Assembly (NCBI RefSeq): GCF_019492185.1
Contig: NZ_JAICCF010000003.1
Span: 186,001 to 250,000 of the forward strand
Length of the DNA: 64,000 nucleotides
Reading direction: 5' to 3'
Source of the DNA: Chitinophaga rhizophila
GTDB taxonomy: Bacteria > Bacteroidota > Bacteroidia > Chitinophagales > Chitinophagaceae
Within the stretch, counting starts at the first letter, position 1, and each line of letters starts with the position of its first letter. Below, piece after piece: positions 34,504-45,500 of the stretch. The notes below the pieces were generated by a model. The model had not been told where the DNA came from and searched no databases. It saw only the letters and a list, made by a program, of their open reading frames with translations. The position numbers and the translations under genes are program-made.

Positions 34504-35592
34504 ATGGCCGGCAATAAGAAGATCCTGAAAATGGTTTTATTCGTGATAGTGGCAGCCGTCATTATCGGTTTTATTATTAACAAAGCAACAGCTCCGGGGA
34601 AAAAATCGGAAAGTGCTCCTAAAAAACCTGCTGCCAAAGGCGGCAGTAATGCTAAGAATCTCCTCGTGGATTACTATGTTATTAAGACTACCTCTCTCAA
34701 CGAAACCATTGAAGCGAGCGGTACCCTGCAAAGTAATGAAGAAGTACAGGTACAGGCAGAAATAACCGGTCGCGTTACAGGCCTCTTTTTCAAAGAAGGT
34801 ACACAGGTAGCCAAAGGTGCTTTGCTGGTGAAAATCTTCGATGAAGATCTTAAAGCTCAACTGCAAAAACTCGAACTGCAGCGTGAACTGGCTAAGACTA
34901 CTCTCGAAAGACAGGAGAACCTCCTGAAGATTAATGGTATCAGCCGCCAGGATGTAGACGTAACCCGTAACCAGGTGAGCGCCTTCGGTGCTGATATCGA
35001 ATTTACCCGTACACAGCTGCAAAAAACTGAACTACGTGCGCCTTTCTCCGGACGTCTTGGGCTTCGTAACATCAGTCTCGGCGCTATCGTTACGCCTGCA
35101 ACTATTATAACTACCCTGCAACAGATAGATCCGCTGAAAGTGGATTTCTCAGTTCCTGAAAAATACCGTACCGCTATCAGCCAGGGTGATGCGGTAGACT
35201 TTAAAGTAGCAGGAGATAAACAAATGTATAAGGGCACCATCTACGCTATTGATCCGAAAATAGACCTTTCCACCCGCACCATCAGGATCAGAGCTATCGT
35301 ACCTAATGCTGGTAAACTATTGCCAGGTGCCTTCGCCAGTGTAATGATTGCATTGAAAAATATGCCCGATGCTATCATGATACCAACCCAGGCAGTAATA
35401 CCTGGCACCCGCGATAAAAAGGTAGCTATTGCCGACAGCGGAAAAGCGAAATTTGTAGTAGTAGAAACTGGTATCCGTGATGCAAGTAACGTACAGATAA
35501 TAAGCGGACTCAACGTCGGTGATACTGTTATCACCAGTGGTATTATGCAGCTGAAGCCAGGAATGGTACTTAAATACAATGGCGTTAAATAG
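34504..35592 (+). CDS. RND efflux periplasmic adaptor (HlyD/AcrA type)
   Basis: 362 residues with an N-terminal membrane helix (ILKMVLFVIVAAVIIGFII). The barrel-sandwich (lipoyl-like) half-motifs are EEVQVQAEITGRVTGLFFKE and ELRAPFSGRLGLRN, with a coiled-coil hairpin between them (about 120-170, QLQKLELQRELAKTTLERQ). Beta-barrel and membrane-proximal domains follow. It joins the inner-membrane pump to TolC. First gene of a three-gene operon; the next starts 25 bases later. Confidence 0.96.
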   Translation: MAGNKKILKMVLFVIVAAVIIGFIINKATAPGKKSESAPKKPAAKGGSNAKNLLVDYYVIKTTSLNETIEASGTLQSNEEVQVQAEITGRVTGLFFKEGTQVAKGALLVKIFDEDLKAQLQKLELQRELAKTTLERQENLLKINGISRQDVDVTRNQVSAFGADIEFTRTQLQKTELRAPFSGRLGLRNISLGAIVTPATIITTLQQIDPLKVDFSVPEKYRTAISQGDAVDFKVAGDKQMYKGTIYAIDPKIDLSTRTIRIRAIVPNAGKLLPGAFASVMIALKNMPDAIMIPTQAVIPGTRDKKVAIADSGKAKFVVVETGIRDASNVQIISGLNVGDTVITSGIMQLKPGMVLKYNGVK

Positions 35593-35617
35593 CCCGGACA
35601 ATTAAAGCATTTAGATC

Positions 35618-38600
35618 ATGAGTCTCCCTTCACTATCTCTTAAACGTCCTGTATTTGCCATCGTGATGAATATCATAATCGTGATATTCGGCCTGGTGGG
35701 ATTTAACTTTCTCGGGGTAAGGGACTTCCCCGCTATTGACCCGCCTATCGTGAATGTGCGAACATCCTACGCAGGCGCTAACTCTGATATCATCGAAACC
35801 CAGATCACCGAACCATTGGAGAAATCCATTAATGGTATCGCGGGTATCAAAAATATATCCTCCAGCAGCAGTCAGGGGAGTAGTAATATTACTGTTGAGT
35901 TTGAGCTCAGCATTGACCTCGAAGCTGCGGCCAATGACGTACGTGACAAAGTATCACAGGCATTACGTAACCTGCCCCCCGATATTGATGCTCCTCCTGT
36001 TGTCTCAAAAGAAGATGCTAACTCTGACTATATCCTGTCTATGACAGTGCAGAGTAATATCCGTAACCAGCTTGAAGTAACCGAATATGCCAACAACGTA
36101 TTACTGGAAAGACTGCAAACTATTCCGGGTGTCAGCTCAATCCGTATCCTCGGTGAAAAGAAATTTGCCATGCGCCTCTGGATGGATCCTGCACGCCTCT
36201 CTGCGTACAGCCTTACTCCGACAGATGTACAGGCTGCATTAGCCAGAGAAAACGTAGAGCTTCCCTCCGGTAAGATTGCCGGTAACGCAACGGAACTTAC
36301 AGTGCGTACTTTCGGCAGACTGAACACAGAGGAAGATTTTAATAACCTTATCATCAAAAATGACAACGGAAGGGTTATCCACCTCCGGGATATCGGACAA
36401 GCAGTACTAGGGCCGGAAAATGAGGAGACTATCCTGAAAGAGTCAGGCGTTCCAATGATTGCTCTGGCCCTTACGCCCCAACCAGGCTCTAACTATGTAG
36501 CCATCACTGATGAGTTTTACAAACGTTACGAACAACTCAAGAGGGATCTCCCTGATGATATCATCACCAATATTGCAATTGATAATACCAAATTTATCCG
36601 TAAGTCTATTGAGGAAGTAGAAGAGACCCTCATCATTGCACTCGGACTGGTAATCATTATCATCTACCTCTTCTTCCGTGACTGGCTGATGGCATTCCGC
36701 CCACTGGTGGATATACCTGTATCACTGATCGCGGCATTCTTTATTATGTACGTCTGCGGCTTTACCATCAACATCCTTACATTACTGGCCATTGTACTGG
36801 CAACAGGTCTTGTGGTGGATGACGGTATTGTCGTTACAGAAAATATATACAAGAAGATCGAAGCAGGGATGCCGCGTATGAAAGCGGCGAAGGAAGGATC
36901 TGAAGAGATCTTCTTTGCGGTAATCGCAACGTCTATCACACTTGCCTTTGTATTTCTTCCTATTGTTTTCCTGCAGGGCTTCGTGGGAAGACTATTCCGG
37001 GAATTTGGTATTGTCGTGGCAGGCGCAGTATTGATATCTGCGTTTGTATCATTGACCCTGACGCCGGTGCTTAACGTAAAATTGGGACGCAAAACACATA
37101 AGCACTCCTGGTTCTATGAGAAAACGGAACCATTCTTTACCGGAATGGAAACAGGTTACCAACGCGCATTAGAAGCATTTATGAAGATCCGCTGGATGGC
37201 TACGCTGATAGTACTGGCTTGTCTTGCAATGATCTATTTAGTCTTCCAGAACCTTAAGTCTGAACTGGCCCCAATTGAAGATCGTAGTCAGTTCCGTTTA
37301 TCCATCTCTGCTCCGGAAGGTACTGCCTTTGACTATATGGAAACATACATGAACAGCCTGACTGACTTCATGAATGACTCCATTCCTGAAAAGAAAATAC
37401 TGATATCTGTTACATCACCCGGCTTCGGTGGTGGCGCGGTGAACTCCGGCTTTGCCAATGTTGTACTGACTGAGCCTAATGAACGTGAGCGCTCACAGAA
37501 ACAAATCGTGGACATGGTCAACCGCAACATGTACCGCTTCCCGGAGGGTAAAGTATTTGCTATTGAACAACAAACTATCCAGGTGGGACGCCGTGGTGGT
37601 CTGCCGGTATCGTTTGTATTACAGCATATCAACTTTGATAGCCTTTCTACTGTACTGCCTAAGTTCCTGGAAGAAGCTAATAACAATCCTACTTTCGGGG
37701 CAGTAGACGTAGACCTGAAATTCAACAAGCCAGAATTACGCATCCAGATCAATCGTGCAAAAGCAAGTGAACTGGGCGTATCTGTAGATGATATCTCCCA
37801 AACCTTACAGCTGGCATTGAGTAACCTTCGTTATGGTTATTTCATCCGTAATGGTAAACAGTACCAGGTAATGGGACAGGTATACCGCGGCGCACGTGAT
37901 AAGCCAACTGACCTGCAGAATATCTATGTGCGTAACAGCCGGGGTGAAGCGATTCAGCTGGACAACGTAGTATCGATAGAAGAGGAGACTAGTCCGCCAA
38001 TCATCTATCATTACAACCGTTATAAATCTGCTACCGTATCTGCGAGCCTTGCTCCAGGTAAAACTATCGGTGATGGTATCGAGGCTATGTACGGCATTTA
38101 CGATAAGCTAAAAGAACAAGGTGTTCTTAACGATAACTATGTATCCGCACTGGCTGGTTCTTCCCGTGATTACGCAGAAAGTGGTTCTAATACTATGTTT
38201 GCACTCATACTTGCACTCGTACTGATTTATCTGGTACTAGCCGCTCAGTTTGAGAGCTGGGTCGATCCTTTTATCATTATGCTGACGGTACCGCTGGCAT
38301 TTGCCGGAGCATTATTGTCACTATGGATATTCGGACAAACCTGGAACATCTTCTCACAGATCGGTGTAATTATGCTGATAGGGCTTGTTACAAAGAACGG
38401 TATCCTTATCGTGGAATTTGCCAATCACAAACGTGATGAAGGCATGTCTAAAGCGCACGCAGCTATCGAAGCATCCGCTATGCGTCTGCGCCCCATCCTG
38501 ATGACAAGCCTTGCAATGGCGCTGGGTGCATTACCTATTGCGATGTCACTTGGTGCTGCTGCTACCAGCCGTATTCCACTTGGTATTGTGATTGTGGGTG

Positions 38601-38728
38601 GTATCGTGTTCTCACTGGTACTGACACTATTTGTAATTCCAGCCATGTACACCTTCCTGTCCAGACGTAAACCTTTGGCAGAGAGAACTAATGAAGAAGA
38701 AGAGGAGATGGCTACTGTGCACGCATAA
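35618..38728 (+). CDS. RND multidrug efflux pump (AcrB/HAE1 type)
   Basis: 1036 residues with the usual RND layout: helix near residues 12-32, large periplasmic loop, helices 2-6, second loop, helices 8-12. The proton-relay pair is in helix 4 (GLVVDDGIVVTENIY). The GLVTKNGILIVEFAN block is the helix 10 region. The N-terminus (LSLKRPVFAIVMN) and the EITEPLEKSINGI-like segment (QITEPLEKSINGIAGI) place it in the hydrophobe/amphiphile exporter group rather than the heavy-metal group. The substrate cannot be told. It works with the adaptor and TolC on either side. Confidence 0.97.
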   Translation: MSLPSLSLKRPVFAIVMNIIIVIFGLVGFNFLGVRDFPAIDPPIVNVRTSYAGANSDIIETQITEPLEKSINGIAGIKNISSSSSQGSSNITVEFELSIDLEAAANDVRDKVSQALRNLPPDIDAPPVVSKEDANSDYILSMTVQSNIRNQLEVTEYANNVLLERLQTIPGVSSIRILGEKKFAMRLWMDPARLSAYSLTPTDVQAALARENVELPSGKIAGNATELTVRTFGRLNTEEDFNNLIIKNDNGRVIHLRDIGQAVLGPENEETILKESGVPMIALALTPQPGSNYVAITDEFYKRYEQLKRDLPDDIITNIAIDNTKFIRKSIEEVEETLIIALGLVIIIIYLFFRDWLMAFRPLVDIPVSLIAAFFIMYVCGFTINILTLLAIVLATGLVVDDGIVVTENIYKKIEAGMPRMKAAKEGSEEIFFAVIATSITLAFVFLPIVFLQGFVGRLFREFGIVVAGAVLISAFVSLTLTPVLNVKLGRKTHKHSWFYEKTEPFFTGMETGYQRALEAFMKIRWMATLIVLACLAMIYLVFQNLKSELAPIEDRSQFRLSISAPEGTAFDYMETYMNSLTDFMNDSIPEKKILISVTSPGFGGGAVNSGFANVVLTEPNERERSQKQIVDMVNRNMYRFPEGKVFAIEQQTIQVGRRGGLPVSFVLQHINFDSLSTVLPKFLEEANNNPTFGAVDVDLKFNKPELRIQINRAKASELGVSVDDISQTLQLALSNLRYGYFIRNGKQYQVMGQVYRGARDKPTDLQNIYVRNSRGEAIQLDNVVSIEEETSPPIIYHYNRYKSATVSASLAPGKTIGDGIEAMYGIYDKLKEQGVLNDNYVSALAGSSRDYAESGSNTMFALILALVLIYLVLAAQFESWVDPFIIMLTVPLAFAGALLSLWIFGQTWNIFSQIGVIMLIGLVTKNGILIVEFANHKRDEGMSKAHAAIEASAMRLRPILMTSLAMALGALPIAMSLGAAATSRIPLGIVIVGGIVFSLVLTLFVIPAMYTFLSRRKPLAERTNEEEEEMATVHA

Positions 38729-38743
38729 ATTATCAGCAACTAC

Positions 38744-40057
38744 ATGAAACGAACACTTTTATATTTCTCTTTGCTGCTAGGTACTGCTGCACACGCACAG
38801 CAGATACTGACGCCCGATCAGGCTATAGACGTCGCACTGAAGAACAACTATGATATCCGTCTGGCAAAAAACGACGCTGCCATCACGGCCAACGACTTCG
38901 CTTACGCTAACCTGGCTTTTGCGCCCAGGGTGAGCGGAGCGGTTAATAAAGTATGGAATACTACACAAACCAAACAGGAGTTTGTTAATGGTAACAAGCG
39001 CGATACGAGTGGTATTCGTCAAACTTCTCTAAGCGGAAACGTAACACTTTCATGGACACTGTTTGACGGTCTGAAGATGTTCGCTACACGTCAGAAACTG
39101 GAGTCTCTCCGCGATCTGGGTGAGATGGCTGTAAAAGACCAGGTAGTGAATACCGTTGCCAATATCATTGCCGGCTATTACAATGTTGTACAACAGAAAC
39201 AACAGCTCCGCAATATCTCTGAACAGCTGTCTATTTCTGAAGAAAGAGTGAAATTGTCTGATGCTAAGTTCCAGACCGGCCTTGGACCAAAGACAGACTG
39301 GCTGCAATCAAAAGTAGACTACAACGCGCTAAAGGCATCTTATCTGCGTCAGCAAACACTGATAGAACAGAGTAAAGCAACGCTGAACCAACTGATGGCG
39401 ATAGAAGCCGGTAACACGCAATACGACGTTTTGGATACTATTCCACTGAACCTGGAACTGTCATACGGCGGATTAAGGCAACAGGCATTACAGGAGAATA
39501 CGGGCATTAAAGTGGCAGAGCAAAGCCTGAAAGTGTCCCAGCTGCAGCTGAAGGAAAGTAAAGGCGACTTCTTTCCTATCATTAACTTCAACTCAGGCTA
39601 TAACTATAACCGCATCAATTCAAATGCGGCTACCAACTCTTTTAGTCCGGTGTATAACCAGAATGGAGTGCTGAACTATGGATTTTCTGCAACTGTACCC
39701 ATCTTCAATGGATTGAATGTAAGGAGACAGGTGAATGCGGCCAGACTGAATGTCGGCTTCCAGCGATTGTCCCTGGAAAACACCCGTACATTGGTAGATC
39801 TCTCACTGACTACAGCCTTTAAAGATTACGAGTATTATAAGACAGCTGTAACACTGGAAGAAGAAAACCTTGGTCTGGCAAGAGAGAATGTAATGGTGGC
39901 GATGGAACGCTTCCGGCAGGGAGTTAGTACCGTAATTGAAATGAAAGAGGCACAACAAAGCCTGGAAGATGCATTTAACCGCCTGATCAATGCCCGCTAC
40001 AATATCAAGCTGGCAGAGACAGAACTGCTCCGGTTGAATGGCATGCTGGTTAAATAA
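38744..40057 (+). CDS. TolC-family outer-membrane efflux protein
   Basis: 437 residues with a signal peptide (MKRTLLYFSLLLGTAAHAQ). Two OEP repeats rich in long helices are visible, with LSISEERVKLSDAKFQTGLG in the first and MVAMERFRQGVSTVIEMKEA in the second. It forms the trimeric channel of the tripartite pump. A perfect terminator follows at 40109-40165. Confidence 0.95.
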   Translation: MKRTLLYFSLLLGTAAHAQQILTPDQAIDVALKNNYDIRLAKNDAAITANDFAYANLAFAPRVSGAVNKVWNTTQTKQEFVNGNKRDTSGIRQTSLSGNVTLSWTLFDGLKMFATRQKLESLRDLGEMAVKDQVVNTVANIIAGYYNVVQQKQQLRNISEQLSISEERVKLSDAKFQTGLGPKTDWLQSKVDYNALKASYLRQQTLIEQSKATLNQLMAIEAGNTQYDVLDTIPLNLELSYGGLRQQALQENTGIKVAEQSLKVSQLQLKESKGDFFPIINFNSGYNYNRINSNAATNSFSPVYNQNGVLNYGFSATVPIFNGLNVRRQVNAARLNVGFQRLSLENTRTLVDLSLTTAFKDYEYYKTAVTLEEENLGLARENVMVAMERFRQGVSTVIEMKEAQQSLEDAFNRLINARYNIKLAETELLRLNGMLVK

Positions 40058-40108
40058 GGAAAATGTAAAGGTTCAACATCAATCAACACAGGTGTTTACG
40101 CCTGTCTG

Positions 40109-40165
40109 GATATACAAAAAAGCGGCTGTTTCAGATAGTATGAAACAGCCGCTTTTTTGTATATC
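40109..40165. terminator. Bidirectional terminator, perfect 25-bp stem
   Basis: Arms 40109-40133 and 40141-40165 are exact complements with a 7-base loop. Each arm has an A or T run at its outer part, so the hairpin ends both the plus-strand efflux operon and the minus-strand gene ending at 40178. Confidence 0.93.
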
Positions 40166-40177
40166 GTGTAGCAGTAA

Positions 40178-40936
40178 TCACTCATCAGGTTTTCTTGCAG
40201 GTGGTGCAATTGCCCGTTCCTGCTGATAGTGCTTAAAGCTTTCTTTGATGAACAACATCAGGTCATAATCCGTGGCATCCTGCAGGAACTGATACCCTGG
40301 TCTGTATCGCAGCATAAAGGTATCCAGTTCATCGCCGCTCAGCTTTGTCATTCGTTCTACCAGTTCAGGATTATATCGGTTGTCTATATATTTTTCCTTT
40401 TCCCAGTATACCAGCTGCTCCTGGAAATGCTCCTTACGCTTTCGCGTTTTGCTGGGTACGAGATACGTCAGGGCTGTGATGGGGTTGGAGGGTAGTGTTT
40501 TTAACACATCCATAGCGCCTGGTTTATGATAGTTAAAATACCTGCCGTATTCCTGACGGGTAGCAAGAGAGTCCTGTTTATAGTCTTTACCTACTACATT
40601 TACCTGTGTCAGTCCGATTACCTGGCGGGTCAGGTATACGTTGATGAACATGGAAGTGGTAGGTACTGCAAGATCTTTTTTGTAATAGCCCAGCATCGAA
40701 AATTCCAGTGTGTCGCCGGGCATTGCATCTATGGCAAATCGGCCGCTTTCATTACTCACCACACCCGAACGTGTAGACTTATTAACGATAGTAACACCCG
40801 GTACGCCCGTTCTGTTATCTGCTTCAGCAACCATACCCGACACTCTCACTTGCGCGCTGGCATGCTGCAGAAAGAATAACAGGTATAATAATAGTACTCC
40901 GATGCAACCGGAAAGTTGTATAAATCGTCTAGGCAT
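40178..40936 (-). CDS. Secreted protein with carboxypeptidase-like regulatory domain
   Basis: 252 residues with a signal peptide ending HASAQ (about residue 29). A CarboxypepD_reg-like beta-sandwich (about 32-115) has VSGMVAEADNRTGVPGVTIV and GDTLEFSMLGYYKKDL. The C-terminal half is helical and charged (KTRKRKEHFQEQLVYWEKEK, then SFKHYQQERAIAPPARK). Such proteins are frequent in Bacteroidota envelopes and their role is unknown. The gene is monocistronic. Confidence 0.8.
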   Translation of the reverse strand: MPRRFIQLSGCIGVLLLYLLFFLQHASAQVRVSGMVAEADNRTGVPGVTIVNKSTRSGVVSNESGRFAIDAMPGDTLEFSMLGYYKKDLAVPTTSMFINVYLTRQVIGLTQVNVVGKDYKQDSLATRQEYGRYFNYHKPGAMDVLKTLPSNPITALTYLVPSKTRKRKEHFQEQLVYWEKEKYIDNRYNPELVERMTKLSGDELDTFMLRYRPGYQFLQDATDYDLMLFIKESFKHYQQERAIAPPARKPDE

Positions 40937-41157
40937 CGCTCAAATTTAGTTTTCCCAGCGCAAATGAAAAGTTAAAAAATAGTTCTCTGACGACAGACTA
41001 CAGTCTATAGCTTATAGGAAACAAGCAATAAACTTAGGATTTTTATTTCTAATTAACGGACTCTTCCCGGTCAACTACAAATAAATTGCGCTCTTCCACT
41101 GTCAATCGTCGGTATCTACTAACTATATTATTATCTTTATTCCTTATTCCAAAGACT

Positions 41158-42075
41158 ATGCCTCACAGGATTTTATTTGCAACACAACGGTATCAGTATC
41201 TGAAAAACAGATTGTTAGCGCTTGCTCCGGATTGGGAAGAAGGTGTGCTGGACATCCGAGATTTCCCGGATGGAGAACACTATCACAGAATAAAATCCAG
41301 CGTAACAAATAAAGACGTGATCTTACTGGGAGGTACTATTGACGATAAGGAAACATTAGAACTTTTTGATATTGCGCACGGCTGCATACAGGAAGGTGCC
41401 TGCGCCGTTAATATCGTTATACCGTTCTTCGGTTACTCTACCATGGAACGAGCAGTGAAATCAGGAGAGATTGTCAAGGCAAAAACGCGGGCTATTCTGT
41501 TTTCAACATTGCCACCTACAACAGCGGGGAATAAAATTCTGATGGTGGACCTTCATGTAGACGGTATTACTTACTATTTTGAGAATAGCATCCGTCCTGT
41601 ACATATCTATGGCAAAGACCTGGTTAAAGAAGCAGCACTGGAAATAGCCGGCAACAGAGAATTTGTACTAGCCAGCACAGATGCAGGTCGCGCCAAATGG
41701 GTCGAATCACTGGCCAATGATCTCCATGTATCCGCAGCCTTTGTATTCAAAAAACGCCTCTCCGGAGAGGAAACGCATATCACTGCTATCAGCGCAGATG
41801 TTCAGGATAAACTGGTCATTATCTATGATGATATGATCCGTACCGGCGGATCATTGATAAACGCAGCAGCAGCCTATCTGCAAGCCGGCGCTTCGGAAAT
41901 AGCAGTCATTACCACACACGGAATTTTTGCAGGAAACGGGTTTCATAAGATCAAAGAAAGCGGCATTATCAGCCGGGTGGTCTGCACCGATACCCATCCC
42001 AATGCACTTACCATCAATGATGAAATGCTCACAATAAAATCAGTGGATAAGATTATAGCCGACTACTTCAATTAG
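41158..42075 (+). CDS. Divergent PRPP-synthetase-like phosphoribosyltransferase-fold protein
   Basis: 305 residues from ATG 41158; a longer frame opens with TTG at 41086. DGEHYHRIKSSVTNKDVILL is the N-terminal flag-type region and LVIIYDDMIRTGGSLINAAA the PRPP-binding loop of ribose-phosphate pyrophosphokinase. Where class I enzymes read GYARQDRK this protein reads GYSTMERAVKSGEIVKAKTR, which is nearer to the plant-type class II enzymes. KILMVDLHVDGITYYF replaces the usual DLHADQIQGFF. The catalytic lysine region (FVFKKRLSG) seems kept. It may make PRPP or be a specialised relative; a standard prs probably exists elsewhere. Confidence 0.75.
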   Translation: MPHRILFATQRYQYLKNRLLALAPDWEEGVLDIRDFPDGEHYHRIKSSVTNKDVILLGGTIDDKETLELFDIAHGCIQEGACAVNIVIPFFGYSTMERAVKSGEIVKAKTRAILFSTLPPTTAGNKILMVDLHVDGITYYFENSIRPVHIYGKDLVKEAALEIAGNREFVLASTDAGRAKWVESLANDLHVSAAFVFKKRLSGEETHITAISADVQDKLVIIYDDMIRTGGSLINAAAAYLQAGASEIAVITTHGIFAGNGFHKIKESGIISRVVCTDTHPNALTINDEMLTIKSVDKIIADYFN

Positions 42076-42505
42076 CAATACTCACTACCAGTCTGCATTT
42101 TTAGAGTAAGCCATTGGCAAGATGTTTGATATACAGCGCAATAGAAGGGATTGCTGTGTAGAGGGATAATAATGCCCGGGCGTTTCATACTACCAACAAA
42201 CGGGGAAGGACAATATTTTAATGGCTGTTGCATCCTTCTTTCATCTAAGCTAAATAATTATAATACCATTAGTGCCGAGTGGCTGTCCATACGCAATTCA
42301 GGCATGGATTTGTAGTGCCAACTGGTGAATATTCAGTGCCTTACATCACAATGAAGCAGAAATAATAAGGCACAGGCTCATTGTGAAGCGCGATTAGATT
42401 GTATTATAAGAGTTAGCGAAGACGATTATCTAAGTATCATAAACATATAGATAGAAGCAGGGACCTGCTTCAAAAAAATTTGTAACCAAATCTTACTATA
42501 ATAAG
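42076..42505 (+). other. Intergenic region upstream of the orphan SusC
   Basis: No coding frame is supported. A palindrome GAAGCAGG-GA-CCTGCTTC (42454-42471) lies 35 bases before the SusC ATG. No T run follows on either strand, so an operator is more likely than a terminator. Confidence 0.5.
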
Positions 42506-45500
42506 ATGAGAAGCCATGTACTCAACTGGTTGTGGCTGTGCTTTGCCTTTTTCTGTAGTGTAAGACCCGTTAAAGCAGGCACACGCGTTAACCACCCCTT
42601 TTTAGAGACCAGCGCTGAGTTAACCAGACATCAGCCCACAATTACAGCCGCTGTTAACTTTCAACAGAAAGACACCACTGTAAAACCCACTGCCAGCCCG
42701 GTAGTTATCACACCATCAACTGCTCCGAAAGATACTTCGGGTAAAAAGACAGGCGATACTACCAAACCCGCTGCTGCATCTCCAGTAGTCATCACACCAA
42801 ACAATGCTGCGAAAGACTCCTCCGGCAAACAGGCAAAAGATACCAGCGCTCCCGCAACGGCATCTCCTGTAGTGATCACTCCCAATGCAGATACCAGCAA
42901 ACCCAAAACTGACTCCTCCACAGCCACACGTACTGATAGTACACGTGCAACTACAGCGAGAGACACAACCGCAAAACCTGCAAGCGATACAGCGCTGATT
43001 CTGCCTGCTGACTCCAATACACTGAAACAGGAAATGGGTCAGTTCAGCTTGAAAGGCACTGTAAAAGAATCAGGCGGTACGCCCGTTCCAGGCGCACAGG
43101 TAGTTAACCTGAGCACCAAACAAGGTGTTGCTGCAGGCCCCGATGGTACATTTACTTTAAAGGCTTCTCTGCAGGATACCATCAAGATCTCAGCGCCGAC
43201 TTTTGCAGAGCAATCGATTCCGCTTGACTCTAAAGAGCCATTGGCAGTAAGTCTTACACCTGCCTCTGCCGGTAAAAAAGAACTTAAGGAAGTGGTCGTA
43301 ACCGCTCTCGGTATACAAAAGAATACACGTGCCGTTGGTTACGCTGTTGAAGAAGTAAATGGTAACGCGGTGCAGGAGGCAAAAGAAGTAAATTTCGTTA
43401 ATGCCCTGACAGGTAAGGTGCCTGGTTTACAGGTTAATACCAACACCGGTTCCATGGGCGGTTCTACCAAGATCACTATCCGTGGCGTAAAATCCATCCT
43501 GGGCGATAACAACGCATTTGTGGTAGTAGATGGTACCCCATTCATTAACAACAATACTAACCAGGCAGGACAGCTGAATGGTGGTGGTGGTTATGACTTC
43601 GGTAGCTCTCTGCAAGATATAAATCCGGAAGATATTGACAACATCTCTATCCTGAAAGGCGCTGCTTCTACTGCATTGTATGGTAGCCGTGGTGCAAACG
43701 GTGTGATGCTGATCACCACCAAGAAACGTCCTGAAACATCCGGCGGCATTGGTGTTACTTACAGCATCAACGCACAGTTAGACCAGGTATATGTGCTGCC
43801 AAACTACCAGAACCAATATGGTGGTGGTACCGGTGGCCAATTTGATAGACTCTATTACAATGAGCACCCAGAAGCATTTCTCAACGAAGCTGCTGCTACC
43901 TACGATGACAATGATGGTAAAGGCCGTTATGACTTGTTGGTAAGATATTATGACGATGCCTCCTGGGGTCCTAAATTGGATGGTCGCCAGGTACGCCACT
44001 ACTGGTCATGGGACAAGGAGAAAGGTAATCCGGACTTTGGTAAAACAGCTCCATGGACAGCTAATCCTAACAATGTGAGGGATTTCTACAGAACGGGGTT
44101 AACGCTCACCAACAATATTGCCATGTCTGGTAATAACGATAAAGGTTATTTCAGACTTTCTTATGGTAATATGTCACAAAAATTTGTACTGCCGAATGCT
44201 GATCTTAACCGTAATAACTTATCATTCAATGGGGGTTACGAGGTAGCACCAGGTTTAAAGGGTGTAGCCTCCATCAACTATAGCGCAACAAGCGCAAATG
44301 CACGTCCGGGCACCGGTTTTACTGGTCCTAACCCTGCGTTGCAATTCACAATGTATGGTCAGCGCCAGCTGGATATGGAACGTCAGAAACAATATCAGTA
44401 TGCTGATGGATCACAGATCACCTGGAACCGTAAATCATGGAATGACCCAGCTGTAGCCTCCAGTAATGGTCCATACTGGAACCGTTATATGGACTACGAG
44501 ACTGACAGCCGTAACCGTCTGTTTGGTAACGCTGGTCTTGACTGGGATGTATCAAAATGGCTGAGCATCAGCGGTAGAGTTTTCATGGATGATTATAATA
44601 CACTGGAAGAAGAACGATCCGCTAAAGATTATCTGATCGGTGGTTACATCAAACGTGTACGTACATCCAGAGAAATGAACTATCAGTTAACTGCTAATAT
44701 CAACAAAGACTTCGGTAAAGACTTTAAATTGAATGCAGTAGTTGGTGGTAACATTATGCATCGTAAATGGACAACTACCGGCGGTAGCACTGTAGGTGGT
44801 CTGATCCTGCCGGGTGTATATAACCTGAGTAACTCTCTGCAAACAGCACAGCCAATTGATGAATACTTTGAAAAACAGATCAACTCCGGATTTGCAACAG
44901 CAACACTTGGGTATAAAAACTTCCTGTTCCTTGAACTAACAGGACGTGCTGACTGGAGCTCTGCACTTTTCAGTGAATCTAACCCGTACTTCTATCCATC
45001 AGCTTCTGGTTCCTTTGTGTTTTCAGATTTGATTAAAGACTGGAAATGGCTGAGCTTTGGTAAACTACGTGCCAGTGCGGCACAGGTAGGTAGCGATACT
45101 GATCCTTACCGCATTTATGATACTTACCAGTTCATTCCACCATTCGGCAACTTCCCATCTACAGCTTTGGCGCCGGTGAAATACAACAAAACACTCAAAC
45201 CCGAGCGTACAACAGAATATGAAGCAGGTGTCTCTCTGAAATTTCTCGATGATCGTATTGGCGTAGATTTCACTTACTATGACAGAACATCCAGAGACCA
45301 GATTATATCACTGCCTATCTCTACTGCCAGTGGTTTCACCTCGGCAGTCGTTAATGGTGGTTCAGTGCAGAACCGTGGTGTGGAAATTGGTTTAAACCTG
45401 AATCCTATCCGACTGAAAAACGGCTTCCGATGGGATATCAACGCTAACCTGGCGCGTAACCGTAACAAGTTGCTAAACCTTGACATTCCACAGTACAATA

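Noticed and set aside
36664..37752. Two antisense frames of 142 and 139 codons in the RND pump gene
   Set aside because: Shadows of a strongly conserved coding sequence; no start context or family.
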